From JAQVEM01 sp964616545 (GTDB lineage Bacteria; Actinomycetota; Humimicrobiia; Humimicrobiales; Humimicrobiaceae): DNA of 33,492 nucleotides. A program made the translations under genes and the position numbers. Location of the stretch: the NCBI GenBank assembly GCA_964616545.1, contig CAZTUA010000045.1, positions 1 to 33,492 of the forward strand. The letters are read 5' to 3'. Under the pieces are notes generated by a model. It made no database searches. It had not been told where the DNA came from and saw only the letters and a list, made by a program, of their open reading frames with translations. The stretch's first letter is position 1. Each line of letters opens with the position of its first letter. Of this stretch, positions 22,754 to 31,838 are shown in pieces.

Positions 22754-25348
22754 ATGCAGATTGATAAATTTACCATAAAAGCACAGGAACTGCTGTCGCA
22801 GGCACAGAAAATAGCTTCCGAAAACGGAAACCAGAGTGTCGATGACGTTCATCTGATGTCTGCAATGCTGGAACAGAAGGAAGGCATAATCATACCTGTG
22901 CTTAAAAAACTTGAGGTAAACATTGACGACCTGTCGGGCAGGGTAAATGGCCTGCTGGCAAAACAGCCAAAGGTTTCCGGGCCTGCTGCACAGCTGTATT
23001 TGAGTGCTGAGCTTAATAATATATTAAATAATGCATTCAATGAAGCCACGCAGCTAAAGGATGAATATGTATCAACCGAACACATGTTAATATCCATTGC
23101 ACAGAGCAGCGGAGAAGCAGGTAAGATTTTAAGGCAGTATGGCATAACAAAAGACAGCATATATAAGATTCTGGTTGCCGTAAGGGGCGGCCAGAGAATA
23201 ACGGACCAGAATCCTGAAGACAAATATGATGCTCTTAAAAGATACGGGAAAGATATCACAGGCCTGGCAAAGAGGGGGAAACTTGACCCTGTAATTGGCA
23301 GGGATGATGAAATTAGAAGAGTGATCCAGGTACTGTCAAGGAGAACAAAAAATAATCCTGTTCTTATCGGTGACCCAGGAGTGGGAAAGACAGCCATTGT
23401 TGAAGGTCTTGCAAATAGAATAGTATCTGGGGATGTTCCCGAAGGACTTAAAGATAAAAAAGTAATAGCACTGGACATGGGCTCTCTGGTTGCTGGTTCC
23501 AAATACAGAGGTGAATTTGAAGATAGATTAAAAGCTGTGCTTAAAGAAGTATCCAGGGCAGAAGGGAATATCATATTGTTCCTGGATGAACTGCACACAG
23601 TTGTTGGGGCGGGAGCAGCAGAAGGCGCCGTTGATGCGTCAAATATGTTAAAGCCCATGCTTGCGCGGGGTGAACTTCACGCGATAGGCGCGACAACCAT
23701 TGATGAATATAGAAAGCACATTGAAAAAGATGCTGCACTGGAAAGAAGATTCCAGCCAATTCAGATAAATGAACCTTCAGTAGAAGATACCATATCTATA
23801 CTAAGAGGGCTGAGAGAAAAGTATGAAGTGCATCATGGTGTAAGAATAAAAGACTCTGCTCTGATTGCAGCAGCAGTACTTTCAGACAGGTATATCTCCG
23901 AAAGATTTTTACCGGATAAGGCTATTGACCTCATTGACGAAGCTGCCTCAAGATTAAGAATTGAGATAGACAGCATGCCGACAGAAATTGATGAAGTTGA
24001 AAGGAAAATAAAGCAGTCTGAAATTGAGGTACAGGCATTAAAAAAAGAAAAGGATAAAGCATCATCTGCAAGAATGGAGAAAATAAAGAAAGAGCTTTCC
24101 AATCTTAAAGAAAAGTCGGATACGATGAGAGCGCACTGGCAGCAGGAAAAGGAAATAATTAAGAATATAAGAAATTTAAAAGAAGAAATAGAAAAAACAA
24201 GAATTGATGCAGAACATGCAGAAAGGGATGCCAACCTTCAGAAAGCGGCAGAACTAAAATACGGAAAACTCCTGGAACTCCAGAAAAAACTGGACGGAGA
24301 AAACAAAAAGCTGGAGAAGCTTCAGAAAAGTAATAAGATGCTGAAAGAAGAAGTGGATGAGGAAGATATTGCAGAGACTGTTTCAAAGTGGACGGGCATT
24401 CCGGTTACAAGATTGATGGAAGCCGAGATTGAAAAGCTTGTTAATATGGAAGACAGGCTAAAGAGACGCGTTGTGGGCCAGGACGAGGCAATATCTGCTG
24501 TTTCCAATGCTATAAGGAGAGCAAGAGCCGGACTCCAGGACCCGAACCGCCCAATTGGCTCATTTATATTTCTGGGTCCTACCGGTGTAGGGAAAACAGA
24601 ATTATCAAAAGCCCTGGCAGAGTTCCTGTTTGATGATGAAAGGGCAATGGTAAGAATAGATATGTCTGAATACATGGAGAAACATACAGTATCAAGACTC
24701 ATAGGCGCTCCGCCCGGTTATGTCGGTTATGAAGAGGGAGGATATCTAACCGAAGCTGTGAGAAGAAAGCCTTACAGCGTTATGCTCCTGGATGAGATTG
24801 AAAAAGCCCATAGCGATGTTTTTAATATACTGCTACAGATAATGGATGACGGGCGGCTCACTGACGGACATGGAAGGACAGTAGATTTTAAAAACACTGT
24901 TATTATCATGACGTCCAATATCGGCAGCCAGTGGATAACTGAACTGGGTGACAAAGACGAAGAAGAAATGAAAAAGAGAATCACAGATGCAATGAAGGCC
25001 AATTTTAAGCCGGAATTTTTAAATCGTGTAGATGACATAGTTATTTTCCATCGCCTGGGCATTGATGAAATAAAAAGCATAGTTGAAATCCAGATTGAAA
25101 ATTTAAAGGAAACCTTAAAAAGGAAAAAGCTTTCTCTTGAAATAACAGATAAGGCAAAAAAACTTATTGCACAGGAAGGGTTTGACCCTGTTTACGGAGC
25201 AAGGCCCCTGAAGAGAGTTATTCAGAATGAAGTGCAGAATAAACTGGCAATGAAATTGCTGAATGGTGAGATAAAAGAAGGTGATACAGTAACAGTAGAT
25301 GTTACCGGCCCCGAAGGAAGGCTGCTGGATTTTAAGGTGAAAAAATAA
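22754..25348 (+). CDS. clpB: Protein disaggregase ClpB (Hsp104 type)
   Basis: An 864-residue AAA+ disaggregase acting with DnaK. The Clp N domain comes first. Then come AAA module 1 (Walker A GDPGVGKT at 206-213, Walker B ILFLDELH), a long coiled-coil middle domain (about 410-530), and AAA module 2 (Walker A GPTGVGKT at 608-615). The middle domain marks ClpB rather than ClpC/ClpA. ATG 22754 is used: AGGAG at 22738-22742 precedes it by 11 bases, whereas the GTG at 22742 overlaps that site. Confidence 0.97.
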   Translation: MQIDKFTIKAQELLSQAQKIASENGNQSVDDVHLMSAMLEQKEGIIIPVLKKLEVNIDDLSGRVNGLLAKQPKVSGPAAQLYLSAELNNILNNAFNEATQLKDEYVSTEHMLISIAQSSGEAGKILRQYGITKDSIYKILVAVRGGQRITDQNPEDKYDALKRYGKDITGLAKRGKLDPVIGRDDEIRRVIQVLSRRTKNNPVLIGDPGVGKTAIVEGLANRIVSGDVPEGLKDKKVIALDMGSLVAGSKYRGEFEDRLKAVLKEVSRAEGNIILFLDELHTVVGAGAAEGAVDASNMLKPMLARGELHAIGATTIDEYRKHIEKDAALERRFQPIQINEPSVEDTISILRGLREKYEVHHGVRIKDSALIAAAVLSDRYISERFLPDKAIDLIDEAASRLRIEIDSMPTEIDEVERKIKQSEIEVQALKKEKDKASSARMEKIKKELSNLKEKSDTMRAHWQQEKEIIKNIRNLKEEIEKTRIDAEHAERDANLQKAAELKYGKLLELQKKLDGENKKLEKLQKSNKMLKEEVDEEDIAETVSKWTGIPVTRLMEAEIEKLVNMEDRLKRRVVGQDEAISAVSNAIRRARAGLQDPNRPIGSFIFLGPTGVGKTELSKALAEFLFDDERAMVRIDMSEYMEKHTVSRLIGAPPGYVGYEEGGYLTEAVRRKPYSVMLLDEIEKAHSDVFNILLQIMDDGRLTDGHGRTVDFKNTVIIMTSNIGSQWITELGDKDEEEMKKRITDAMKANFKPEFLNRVDDIVIFHRLGIDEIKSIVEIQIENLKETLKRKKLSLEITDKAKKLIAQEGFDPVYGARPLKRVIQNEVQNKLAMKLLNGEIKEGDTVTVDVTGPEGRLLDFKVKK

Positions 25349-25351
25349 ATC

Positions 25352-27334
25352 GTGATATCAATAAATCACATCAACTTAAATTTTGGCGGCCGCAAATTGC
25401 TTGATGATATTTCATTTCAGATAAATCCAAAAGACAGGATAGGGCTTGTAGGAAATAATGGTGCCGGTAAAACAACCCTGTTAAGAATCATTATGGACCT
25501 GCAGATACCTGACTCAGGAACCGTTGAAAAACCGCCGGGCCTTACCACTGGATATCTTCCCCAGCAGATGAAACATGTAAACAGCAGGGCACTTTTTGAT
25601 GAAGCAAAAACTGCCTTTTCGAAAATACTTGAACTTGAAAAGAAAATAGCCGAATTAAACCATGAAGTAGAAAAGAGAACTGATTACAATTCCCGAGATT
25701 ACCTTAAGTTAATTAACAGGTTATCCGATATGAATGAAAGGACCCGGATACTTGGTGCGTCAAAAATAAACGAAAAAATCGAGAAGACATTGCTGGGATT
25801 GGGGTTTGAGCCGGAAGATTTAACCAGGTATACAGAGGAATTCAGCGGCGGGTGGAGAATGAGAATAGAGCTGGCAAAAATTCTTCTCAAACGCCCTGAT
25901 ATGTTGTTGCTTGATGAACCGACAAACCATCTTGATATTGAATCAATCCAGTGGGTGGAACAATTCTTATCGGACTATCAGGGGGCTGTTATTATCATAA
26001 GCCATGACAGGGCGCTTCTGGACAATGTCACGGATCGAACCATTGAAATTTCACGGGGTAAAATCTATGACTATAAGGTACCCTATTCAAAATATACTGT
26101 ATTAAGAAAAGAACAAAAACTTATACAGCTGGCTACCTGCAAAAATCAGCAAAAGCAAATTGAAGAGACCAGGAAATTCATTGAGCGTTTCAGGTACAAG
26201 GCCACTAAAGCGCGTCAGGTGCAATCCCGCATCAAATACCTTGAAAAGCTCCAGACTATTGAGATAGATGAAGATGATTCAAAGGCTATAAGCATAAAGT
26301 TCCCTGCAGCTCCCCGCTCGGGCAGTGTGGTTATTGATGCTGCCGGCCTGTCGAAATGTTTTAACGGGAAAACTGTCCTTGAAAATATAGACCTTTTCGT
26401 AAGAAGGGGTGAGAGAATTGCCTTTGTCGGTAAAAATGGGGAAGGAAAGACTACTTTATCACGGATTCTTGTCGGTGAACTGGATTTTAATGGTGAACTT
26501 AAAATAGGGCACAATGTTAAAATTGGCTATTTTGCACAGAACCAGGACGAGCTAATGGATGGAGAGTTAACTGTGCTTGATACTGCCAGCAGGGCTGCTC
26601 CTGCTGATGCCGGAGTTAAAATAAGGGCGCTTCTCGGAGCGTTTCTCTTTGGGGATGAGGATACCGGAAAAAAGGTGAAAGTTTTATCAGGCGGGGAGAG
26701 GTCAAGACTTGCACTGATAAAGCTGCTGCTGGAGCCGTTTAATCTCCTGATACTTGATGAGCCCACAAACCACCTTGATATGCGCTCTAAAGATATTCTT
26801 AAAGAAGCGCTGAAGAGTTTTACAGGCACAATGATACTGGTGTCTCATGATAGAGAGTTCATGGACGGCCTGGTGAATAATGTTTATGAGTTTAAGGGGC
26901 ATAAAATAAAGAAATATATTGGGAGTATAAATGATTTTCTTGAAAAGAAAAAAATCGCGTCCCTAAGGGAGCTTGAAATAAAACAAAAGGAAGAAGTTAA
27001 GCAGAAAGAATCAGGTGGTAAATCCAGTGAGCAGCTATCCTGTACCGGCAAAAGTTTTTATCTTAAAAGAAAAGAATTTAATAAACGCTTCCGTAAAGTA
27101 ACAGGACAAATTAAAGAATGCGAAAGTAAAATCAAGAGTCTTGAAAATGAACTGGAAGAGCTAACGGGCCGGTTTGAATCAGCAGCATCCAGGCATGGAG
27201 ACTCTGGAGATAACACGCTGTTTTTAAGATATGCAGATAGGAAAAAAGAACTTGACGCTAAAATACATGAATGGGAGAAGCTGAATTCAGAGATTGCAGA
27301 GCTCAAAAAGAACCCGTATTATGGGGATTTATAA
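25352..27334 (+). CDS. ABC-F family ATPase (ribosome-associated type)
   Basis: A 660-residue soluble protein with two ABC ATPase domains and no membrane segments, the ABC-F layout of EttA/Uup/YdiF-like factors acting on ribosomes. The first domain has Walker A GNNGAGKTT (about 35-43) and signature FSGGWRMRIELAK. The second has GKNGEGKTT (about 359-367) and LSGGERSRLALIK. A charged linker separates the domains. The C-terminal roughly 130 residues form a coiled coil with many Lys/Glu. GTG starts 3 bases after the clpB stop, so it is probably co-transcribed with the chaperones. An antibiotic-resistance role is possible but not indicated. Confidence 0.93.
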   Translation: MISINHINLNFGGRKLLDDISFQINPKDRIGLVGNNGAGKTTLLRIIMDLQIPDSGTVEKPPGLTTGYLPQQMKHVNSRALFDEAKTAFSKILELEKKIAELNHEVEKRTDYNSRDYLKLINRLSDMNERTRILGASKINEKIEKTLLGLGFEPEDLTRYTEEFSGGWRMRIELAKILLKRPDMLLLDEPTNHLDIESIQWVEQFLSDYQGAVIIISHDRALLDNVTDRTIEISRGKIYDYKVPYSKYTVLRKEQKLIQLATCKNQQKQIEETRKFIERFRYKATKARQVQSRIKYLEKLQTIEIDEDDSKAISIKFPAAPRSGSVVIDAAGLSKCFNGKTVLENIDLFVRRGERIAFVGKNGEGKTTLSRILVGELDFNGELKIGHNVKIGYFAQNQDELMDGELTVLDTASRAAPADAGVKIRALLGAFLFGDEDTGKKVKVLSGGERSRLALIKLLLEPFNLLILDEPTNHLDMRSKDILKEALKSFTGTMILVSHDREFMDGLVNNVYEFKGHKIKKYIGSINDFLEKKKIASLRELEIKQKEEVKQKESGGKSSEQLSCTGKSFYLKRKEFNKRFRKVTGQIKECESKIKSLENELEELTGRFESAASRHGDSGDNTLFLRYADRKKELDAKIHEWEKLNSEIAELKKNPYYGDL

Positions 27335-27375
27335 GAAAATCAGTGTTCCTATTTAAAAAACCGGGAGTCTGTCAG

Positions 27376-28164
27376 CTATTCCTCTGTTATTAAAGCATCT
27401 TCTACCGCTGCTTCTCCTCCACCGGCACCAAACAGCTCATCTGCCTCACCTGCCAGTTTAAGAAATTCTTCTTCAAGTGCTTTATTTATATTATAAATTA
27501 TTTCTCTATAGGCTCCGGGTTGCGTGTAGTCTTTAAGGCTACCCGGAATGCTCCAGCCAGCAGGGTCAATTGGCTCTCCAATAAATATATTAATTCTTTT
27601 AAAGGTATTCATTGTAAGCGATATTATCCCCCGTGTTATTCTGTTAGTCCAGATCCACCTTTTACTCTCCGGGGCTTTATTCATGTTGTGCATATAAACC
27701 GGGATTATAGGAAGGCCGGTTTTATAGCTAAAATAGGCAGCGCCCTTTTTGAATTCTTTAAATCCGCTCTTTTTATTGAGCACGCCTTCGGGGAATATGC
27801 CAAAAAAGACATTTTTCTCCCTGGAGGCATTAAAAAGCTCTTTAAAACTTTTAACGTTTTTTGAGAACCGGTCTTTAAAGACAGGTACGCAATTTGCGAA
27901 CTTACTCATAAATAAATTGCTCAGCCAGTTTCCGAAATTTTCACTTTCTGCCAGAAAGCATATTTTCTTTTTAATCGCAGCAAGGAAAATTATCGGATCA
28001 GCATCGGCAGTATGGTTTATGGCAAATATTGCCGGGCTGCTCCTGGTAAGTCTTCTCTTATTAAAAATTTTTGTCCTTGTAAAGAGTTTATAGAAATTAA
28101 TAAACAGTATCCGTGGAACGCTGTAAAAAAAATCGGATATTTTTTTTATTATTTTTTTAAACAT
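27376..28164 (-). CDS. 1-acyl-glycerol-3-phosphate acyltransferase, PlsC family
   Basis: A 262-residue PlsC-family acyltransferase that would acylate lysophosphatidic acid or a similar lipid at the membrane. The catalytic HX4D motif is visible in NHTADAD (His51, Asp56), and the acyl-acceptor motif FPEG sits near residue 125. The N-terminal 25 residues are hydrophobic/basic. The ATG has only a weak ribosome site. It is convergent with the ABC-F gene and independent of the upstream operon. PlsC in sensu stricto is likely, but other acceptor lipids are possible. Confidence 0.88.
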   Translation of the reverse strand: MFKKIIKKISDFFYSVPRILFINFYKLFTRTKIFNKRRLTRSSPAIFAINHTADADPIIFLAAIKKKICFLAESENFGNWLSNLFMSKFANCVPVFKDRFSKNVKSFKELFNASREKNVFFGIFPEGVLNKKSGFKEFKKGAAYFSYKTGLPIIPVYMHNMNKAPESKRWIWTNRITRGIISLTMNTFKRINIFIGEPIDPAGWSIPGSLKDYTQPGAYREIIYNINKALEEEFLKLAGEADELFGAGGGEAAVEDALITEE

Positions 28165-28264
28165 TTAATACACACCCGGTTATTTTTCTGGTATTAAAAA
28201 GAATGTTCTCACGAGAATCTAAAATTATTGCCTCTTATGTATTTTTAAATATGAATTATAGTGG

Positions 28265-28302
28265 CTAAAAACAATAAATACCACACGGGGCCGGTATTTA
28301 TT
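28265..28302 (-). terminator. Intrinsic terminator of the mgtC-yihY-mut7C operon
   Basis: Minus-strand stem of 10 perfect base pairs: AATAAATACC (28302 to 28293, read on minus) and GGTATTTATT (28282 to 28273), loop of 10 bases, followed by GTTTTTAG on the minus strand. It lies about 20 bases past the mut7C stop, well placed to end that operon. Confidence 0.7.
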
Positions 28303-28321
28303 ATTCTGATTGTTTCATATA

Positions 28322-28783
28322 TTACCGATTTACACCGAGAAAAGTATTTTTTATATTTCTATAATGGGTTCCTCTCCAGTAATATTTATCACAGTGTTTA
28401 CAGTAGAGAAAATTTTCCTGGGTCCTGAATACATAAGGAGGTATCCTGTTTTTTATTTCTTCTTTTTTTACTTTTATAAGTCTGTGGTTGCATTCAATAC
28501 ACCTTATAAGATTGGGCTTTAAAGAAAGTCGGAGCTCAGCGCTAATCTGTTTCAGCTGATTTTTTAAACTGTCATCTTTAATATAAACATATTTAAGCGT
28601 GCCGTTCTTAAATTCTTTTCTGGCAAGCATTAATGAATCACGGGTCAGGACAATTCTATTTGTTTTGCAGGCAACTCTTATTATTTCATCATCTCCGACA
28701 TCATTCTTATATAGTACATCATAGCCTGCCATTCTGAGATACCTTGCAAGTTTTCCGACCATTATGTCTGCAATGAATTTCAT
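28322..28783 (-). CDS. Mut7-C RNase domain protein with zinc ribbon
   Basis: A 153-residue protein with the Mut7-C domain, a PIN-like RNase fold, followed by a four-Cys zinc ribbon (CIEC and CKHC). Acidic residues likely to bind metal are in MKFIAD at the start and LTRDSLM. The open frame could begin at 28828, but MKFIAD at 28783 is the true family start. That start sits 4 bases after the yihY stop and has only a weak ribosome site (AAGAG). Proteins of this type are often called RNases; the substrate is not known. Confidence 0.85.
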   Translation of the reverse strand: MKFIADIMVGKLARYLRMAGYDVLYKNDVGDDEIIRVACKTNRIVLTRDSLMLARKEFKNGTLKYVYIKDDSLKNQLKQISAELRLSLKPNLIRCIECNHRLIKVKKEEIKNRIPPYVFRTQENFLYCKHCDKYYWRGTHYRNIKNTFLGVNR

Positions 28784-28787
28784 GCTC

Positions 28788-29645
28788 TTATGCCAGGTCC
28801 AGTGAATTGATCTCTGCACCAATAACAAGGATAATGCTGGATATATAAACCCAGAGCAAGAAACTAATAACTGAACCTACCGAGCCATAGGTTAATTCTA
28901 AATTGACAAAGTTATTTATATAAAAAATAAAAATGTGTTTTGAAATTTCCCAGGCTAATGCGGCAAATAAGGCCCCCCTGTATATATGGTACTTAAAGTG
29001 AGTTTTCCTGTTTGTACCGAAAAAATAGATAAGACTAAAAATAGCAAAATTAAATGCAAGCCCCAGTAAAATTGATATGAATTTGAATAAAAGCGAGGAG
29101 ATTGAATCCTTTAAACTGAGATAATACACAAGGTTGTTTGCAAGATAGAAAAGAGATGTGGACATCAGAAAAGATAGAATCAAGATTATAAGTATCAGGG
29201 TAATGATAAGGAAGCCAAAAATCTTCTGTTTCCAGAACTTCCTCTGAGTTTTTGTTTTATAGATTCTGTTTAATGAAAATTGAATGGAATCAAATACATA
29301 GGTGGTTGCTATTACTAAAAATATAAAACCTGTTATTCCAATGCTGGTTCTGTTGTCTATTATTTTTGTTATATTGGATTCTGTAAAACTATATATAATG
29401 GGAATTCTTTCTCCGACAAAGTCAAGTATAGTGCTCTCAATGTTAAATTTATTAATCAATGTACCTGAAAAAGAAATTATCAGGAGCATCAGGGGGAAAA
29501 TAGAAAAAAGAAAGTAAAAAGCAATGGATGAAGCCATGACTATCCCGCCGTCAGATATGTATTTTGCAGAGAGTTTTTTCAGGTACTTAAATACATTTAA
29601 AATAAATTTTTTTATTTTGCTTATTTTGCGCAAATTACCAGTCAA
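28788..29645 (-). CDS. YihY/BrkB-family integral membrane protein
   Basis: A 285-residue inner-membrane protein of the YihY (virulence factor BrkB, formerly RNase BN) family with about six membrane segments. The family signature is in MASSIAFYFLFSIFPLMLL and the downstream GSVISFLLWVYISSIILVIG. The molecular function is unknown, and a transporter role is often assumed. The start is TTG, without a clear Shine-Dalgarno, 4 bases after the mgtC stop. A second in-frame TTG at 29633 is possible. Translational coupling to mgtC is likely. Confidence 0.9.
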   Translation of the reverse strand: MTGNLRKISKIKKFILNVFKYLKKLSAKYISDGGIVMASSIAFYFLFSIFPLMLLIISFSGTLINKFNIESTILDFVGERIPIIYSFTESNITKIIDNRTSIGITGFIFLVIATTYVFDSIQFSLNRIYKTKTQRKFWKQKIFGFLIITLILIILILSFLMSTSLFYLANNLVYYLSLKDSISSLLFKFISILLGLAFNFAIFSLIYFFGTNRKTHFKYHIYRGALFAALAWEISKHIFIFYINNFVNLELTYGSVGSVISFLLWVYISSIILVIGAEINSLDLA

Positions 29646-29649
29646 AGGT

Positions 29650-30354
29650 TTAGTAAATATTTATTTCTTCTATTTCTTTGATTTTACTCAGTTCTCTGAT
29701 TATGATTGAAGATAAATCAGCGTCTTTGCTGCAGAAAGCAATAGTAAAAAATTTTTTGTTATTACTGGTGTCAAATTTATATTTTTTACTTTTTATATCT
29801 ACAGACTTTTTTTCTAAAAGGGCTATCACTTCATTTAAACGGGTAAATCTTTCAGAGGTAGTTATTTTTATTAGATAATTGGGAATCTTTATTATTCTGT
29901 CCTCAAAATATTTTAGTATGCTTAAAGTCAAAAATCCCAGGGCAGTCACTGCTATGGCGAGGTAATACATTTTGGTACCCAGAGCCATGCCTGTTGATGC
30001 AACAATCCAAATACTGGCGGCGGTGGTCACCCCTCTTATAAGGGGCCCCTGCCTGAAAATTACTCCTGCTCCTATAAATCCGATTCCTGTGACAATGCCT
30101 GCAGCTATTCTTGAAGGATCGACTACGCCATTGCTTACTGATGCAAAGCCAAGGTAAGAAATAAGAGTGAATACCGTTGAGCCAAGGCATACAAGCGCGT
30201 GAGTTCTGAGCCCTGCCGGCCTTTCGGCTTTTTCTCTCTGAAAACCTATTATCCCGCCAAAAAGTAAGGCGAGAGTGCACGGTATTAATATATCGAGTAC
30301 AAAGGTATCGGAATTAAATTTTATATCCATTAAAAATTTTTGGGCAAGATTCAT
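29650..30354 (-). CDS. MgtC/SapB-family membrane protein
   Basis: A 234-residue membrane protein of the MgtC/SapB family, whose members affect magnesium or acid stress tolerance and interact with the F-ATPase in some pathogens. The N-terminal half has four membrane segments and the family block RTHALVCLGSTVFTLISYLG, then DPSRIAAGIVTGIGFIGAGV. The C-terminal 85 residues form an ACT-like soluble domain. The ATG start has a weak ribosome site, and another ATG at 30330 is possible. It heads a tight operon with yihY and mut7C. Confidence 0.9.
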   Translation of the reverse strand: MNLAQKFLMDIKFNSDTFVLDILIPCTLALLFGGIIGFQREKAERPAGLRTHALVCLGSTVFTLISYLGFASVSNGVVDPSRIAAGIVTGIGFIGAGVIFRQGPLIRGVTTAASIWIVASTGMALGTKMYYLAIAVTALGFLTLSILKYFEDRIIKIPNYLIKITTSERFTRLNEVIALLEKKSVDIKSKKYKFDTSNNKKFFTIAFCSKDADLSSIIIRELSKIKEIEEINIY

Positions 30355-30587
30355 TTTAATACTTTCAATTGTTTTTATTAAAATATTTTACCATATTTTA
30401 AGGCTGCTGTGTTCAGGCCGGCTCCATGCTGTCTTTTAATATAATTATAGCCCCTGAATTGTGCATTTATGTATAGTAACGATATATATTTTTAACTTAA
30501 ATGGGTTATAATGTAAGCGGTAAAATACTGGAGCAAAAATATATTTAACTCTATAATATGTTATTTTGTTCTGGCTGGATTTTTAAA

Positions 30588-30614
30588 AAAAAATAGGGCC
30601 AGGCCTTATTTTTT
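30588..30614. terminator. Bidirectional intrinsic terminator-like hairpin
   Basis: AAAAAATAGGGCC and GGCCTTATTTTTT are complementary at all 13 positions with one G-U pair, giving an A-tract, hairpin and T-tract. Inner bases would open to form the loop. It stands 65 bases before the M50 gene, so on the plus strand it would end a short leader transcript. On the minus strand it lies upstream of mgtC. Confidence 0.7.
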
Positions 30615-30619
30615 AATGT

Positions 30620-30633
30620 TGATACTGGTATCA
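30620..30633. repeat. Small inverted repeat before the M50 gene
   Basis: TGATAC-TG-GTATCA, six-base perfect arms. It overlaps a possible extended -10 (TGATAAAAT at 30634-30642), so it could be an operator. It is short enough to occur by chance. Confidence 0.3.
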
Positions 30634-30679
30634 TGATAAAATATTTGAAATCTATGCAGATTTAAGGGGTGATGCAAAG

Positions 30680-31804
30680 ATGTTTAAATCTTCAATAAAA
30701 TTATTCAGGATTTTTGGAATAGAAATAAGGCTGGACTACAGCTGGTTTATTATATTTGCGTTATTTGCCTATGTTTTTGGTTTCCTGTATTTCCCCACAG
30801 TTCTCCCGGACCTCAACAGGGGCCTTATGGCAGTAATAACTATAATTACAGTAATTCTCTTCTTTGTCTCGGTGCTGATACATGAAATGAGCCATTCCCT
30901 GGTGGCAAGGAAGAGAGGCACTCCTGTAGAAAGGATAACGCTCTTTCTTTTCGGAGGCATGGCAGAGATTGAAAAGGAACCGGAAACACCCTACAATGAA
31001 TTTATAATGGCAATAGCCGGTCCTGCTGCAAGTTTTATACTGGCTGTATTTTTTGGTGCTATATGGTACTTTTCACGGAATTTTGCCCCTGTCGGAGAGC
31101 CTGTTAAATATCTGGCTCTTATAAACCTGATACTCGGGATATTCAACATACTTCCCGGTTATCCTCTGGACGGGGGGAGAATTCTCCGCTCTATTATATG
31201 GAAGGTGACCGGGAATTTAAAAAGAGCAACCTTTATAGCTTCAACAACGGGACGAATACTGGGATTTATGATTATAGCGGTAGGAGTCGTCTTCATATTT
31301 GCCGGTAACTTTCTGAACGGAGTATGGCTTGCTTTTATAGGCTGGTTCCTGCAATCATCTGCGCAGATGGGCTACCGGCAGCTTGTTTTTGAAACTTCCA
31401 TAAAAGGAATTAAAGTAAAAGATGTTATGAATGAAAATATTGTGAATGTAACCAGGGACACAACACTGCAGGACCTGGTGGATGATTATTTCATGAAGTA
31501 CAGATTTGGAAGGTTCCCTGTAATGGAAAGCAAAAGAACACAGAAACTTGTAGGAGTTATTTCCATACACGATGTAAAAGAAGTTCCCAGAGAAGAATGG
31601 ACGGATGTGTATGTTGGAAGTATTGTAAAAAAAGTTACAGAAAATGAGAAAGTTGATATGTCAACAGAAGTATCTGACGCAATAAAAAAGATGGTAAAAA
31701 ACAATCTTGGGCATCTGGTTGTAATGTCCGGAGATAAATTGGAGGGAATAATTACAAAGAGTGACATAATGAATTTTATAAAAATACAATCCGAATTCAA
31801 CTAA
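30680..31804 (+). CDS. Site-2-protease-family (M50) metallopeptidase with CBS domains
   Basis: A 374-residue membrane zinc protease of the M50 site-2 protease family, which cuts substrates inside the bilayer. The zinc motif is HEMSH (68-72), and the third ligand lies in NILPGYPLDGGR (about Asp164). About six membrane segments fill residues 1-220. Two CBS domains follow (about 235-370), a common pairing in bacterial and archaeal members and likely to sense adenine nucleotides. The ATG has AAGGGGTG upstream at good spacing. The substrate is unknown. The next gene, a HAD phosphatase, starts 34 bases later. Confidence 0.92.
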   Translation: MFKSSIKLFRIFGIEIRLDYSWFIIFALFAYVFGFLYFPTVLPDLNRGLMAVITIITVILFFVSVLIHEMSHSLVARKRGTPVERITLFLFGGMAEIEKEPETPYNEFIMAIAGPAASFILAVFFGAIWYFSRNFAPVGEPVKYLALINLILGIFNILPGYPLDGGRILRSIIWKVTGNLKRATFIASTTGRILGFMIIAVGVVFIFAGNFLNGVWLAFIGWFLQSSAQMGYRQLVFETSIKGIKVKDVMNENIVNVTRDTTLQDLVDDYFMKYRFGRFPVMESKRTQKLVGVISIHDVKEVPREEWTDVYVGSIVKKVTENEKVDMSTEVSDAIKKMVKNNLGHLVVMSGDKLEGIITKSDIMNFIKIQSEFN

Positions 31805-31838
31805 TAAGAATTATTATTTTAGGAAGCAGAAAAAGATT

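Larger units (their letters stand above)
30355..30679. other. Intergenic region between divergent mgtC and M50 genes
   Basis: About 325 bases. It contains two TATAAT-like elements on the plus strand (30507-30512, about 30552-30557), neither with a good -35, then a terminator-like hairpin (30588-30614) and a small inverted repeat (30620-30633) just before the M50 gene. No gene was seen. Confidence 0.45.

Noticed and set aside
22849..23658. 269-residue open frame opposite clpB
   Set aside because: Antisense to a conserved ATPase gene; the translation is low-complexity Ser/Leu-rich shadow sequence with no domain.
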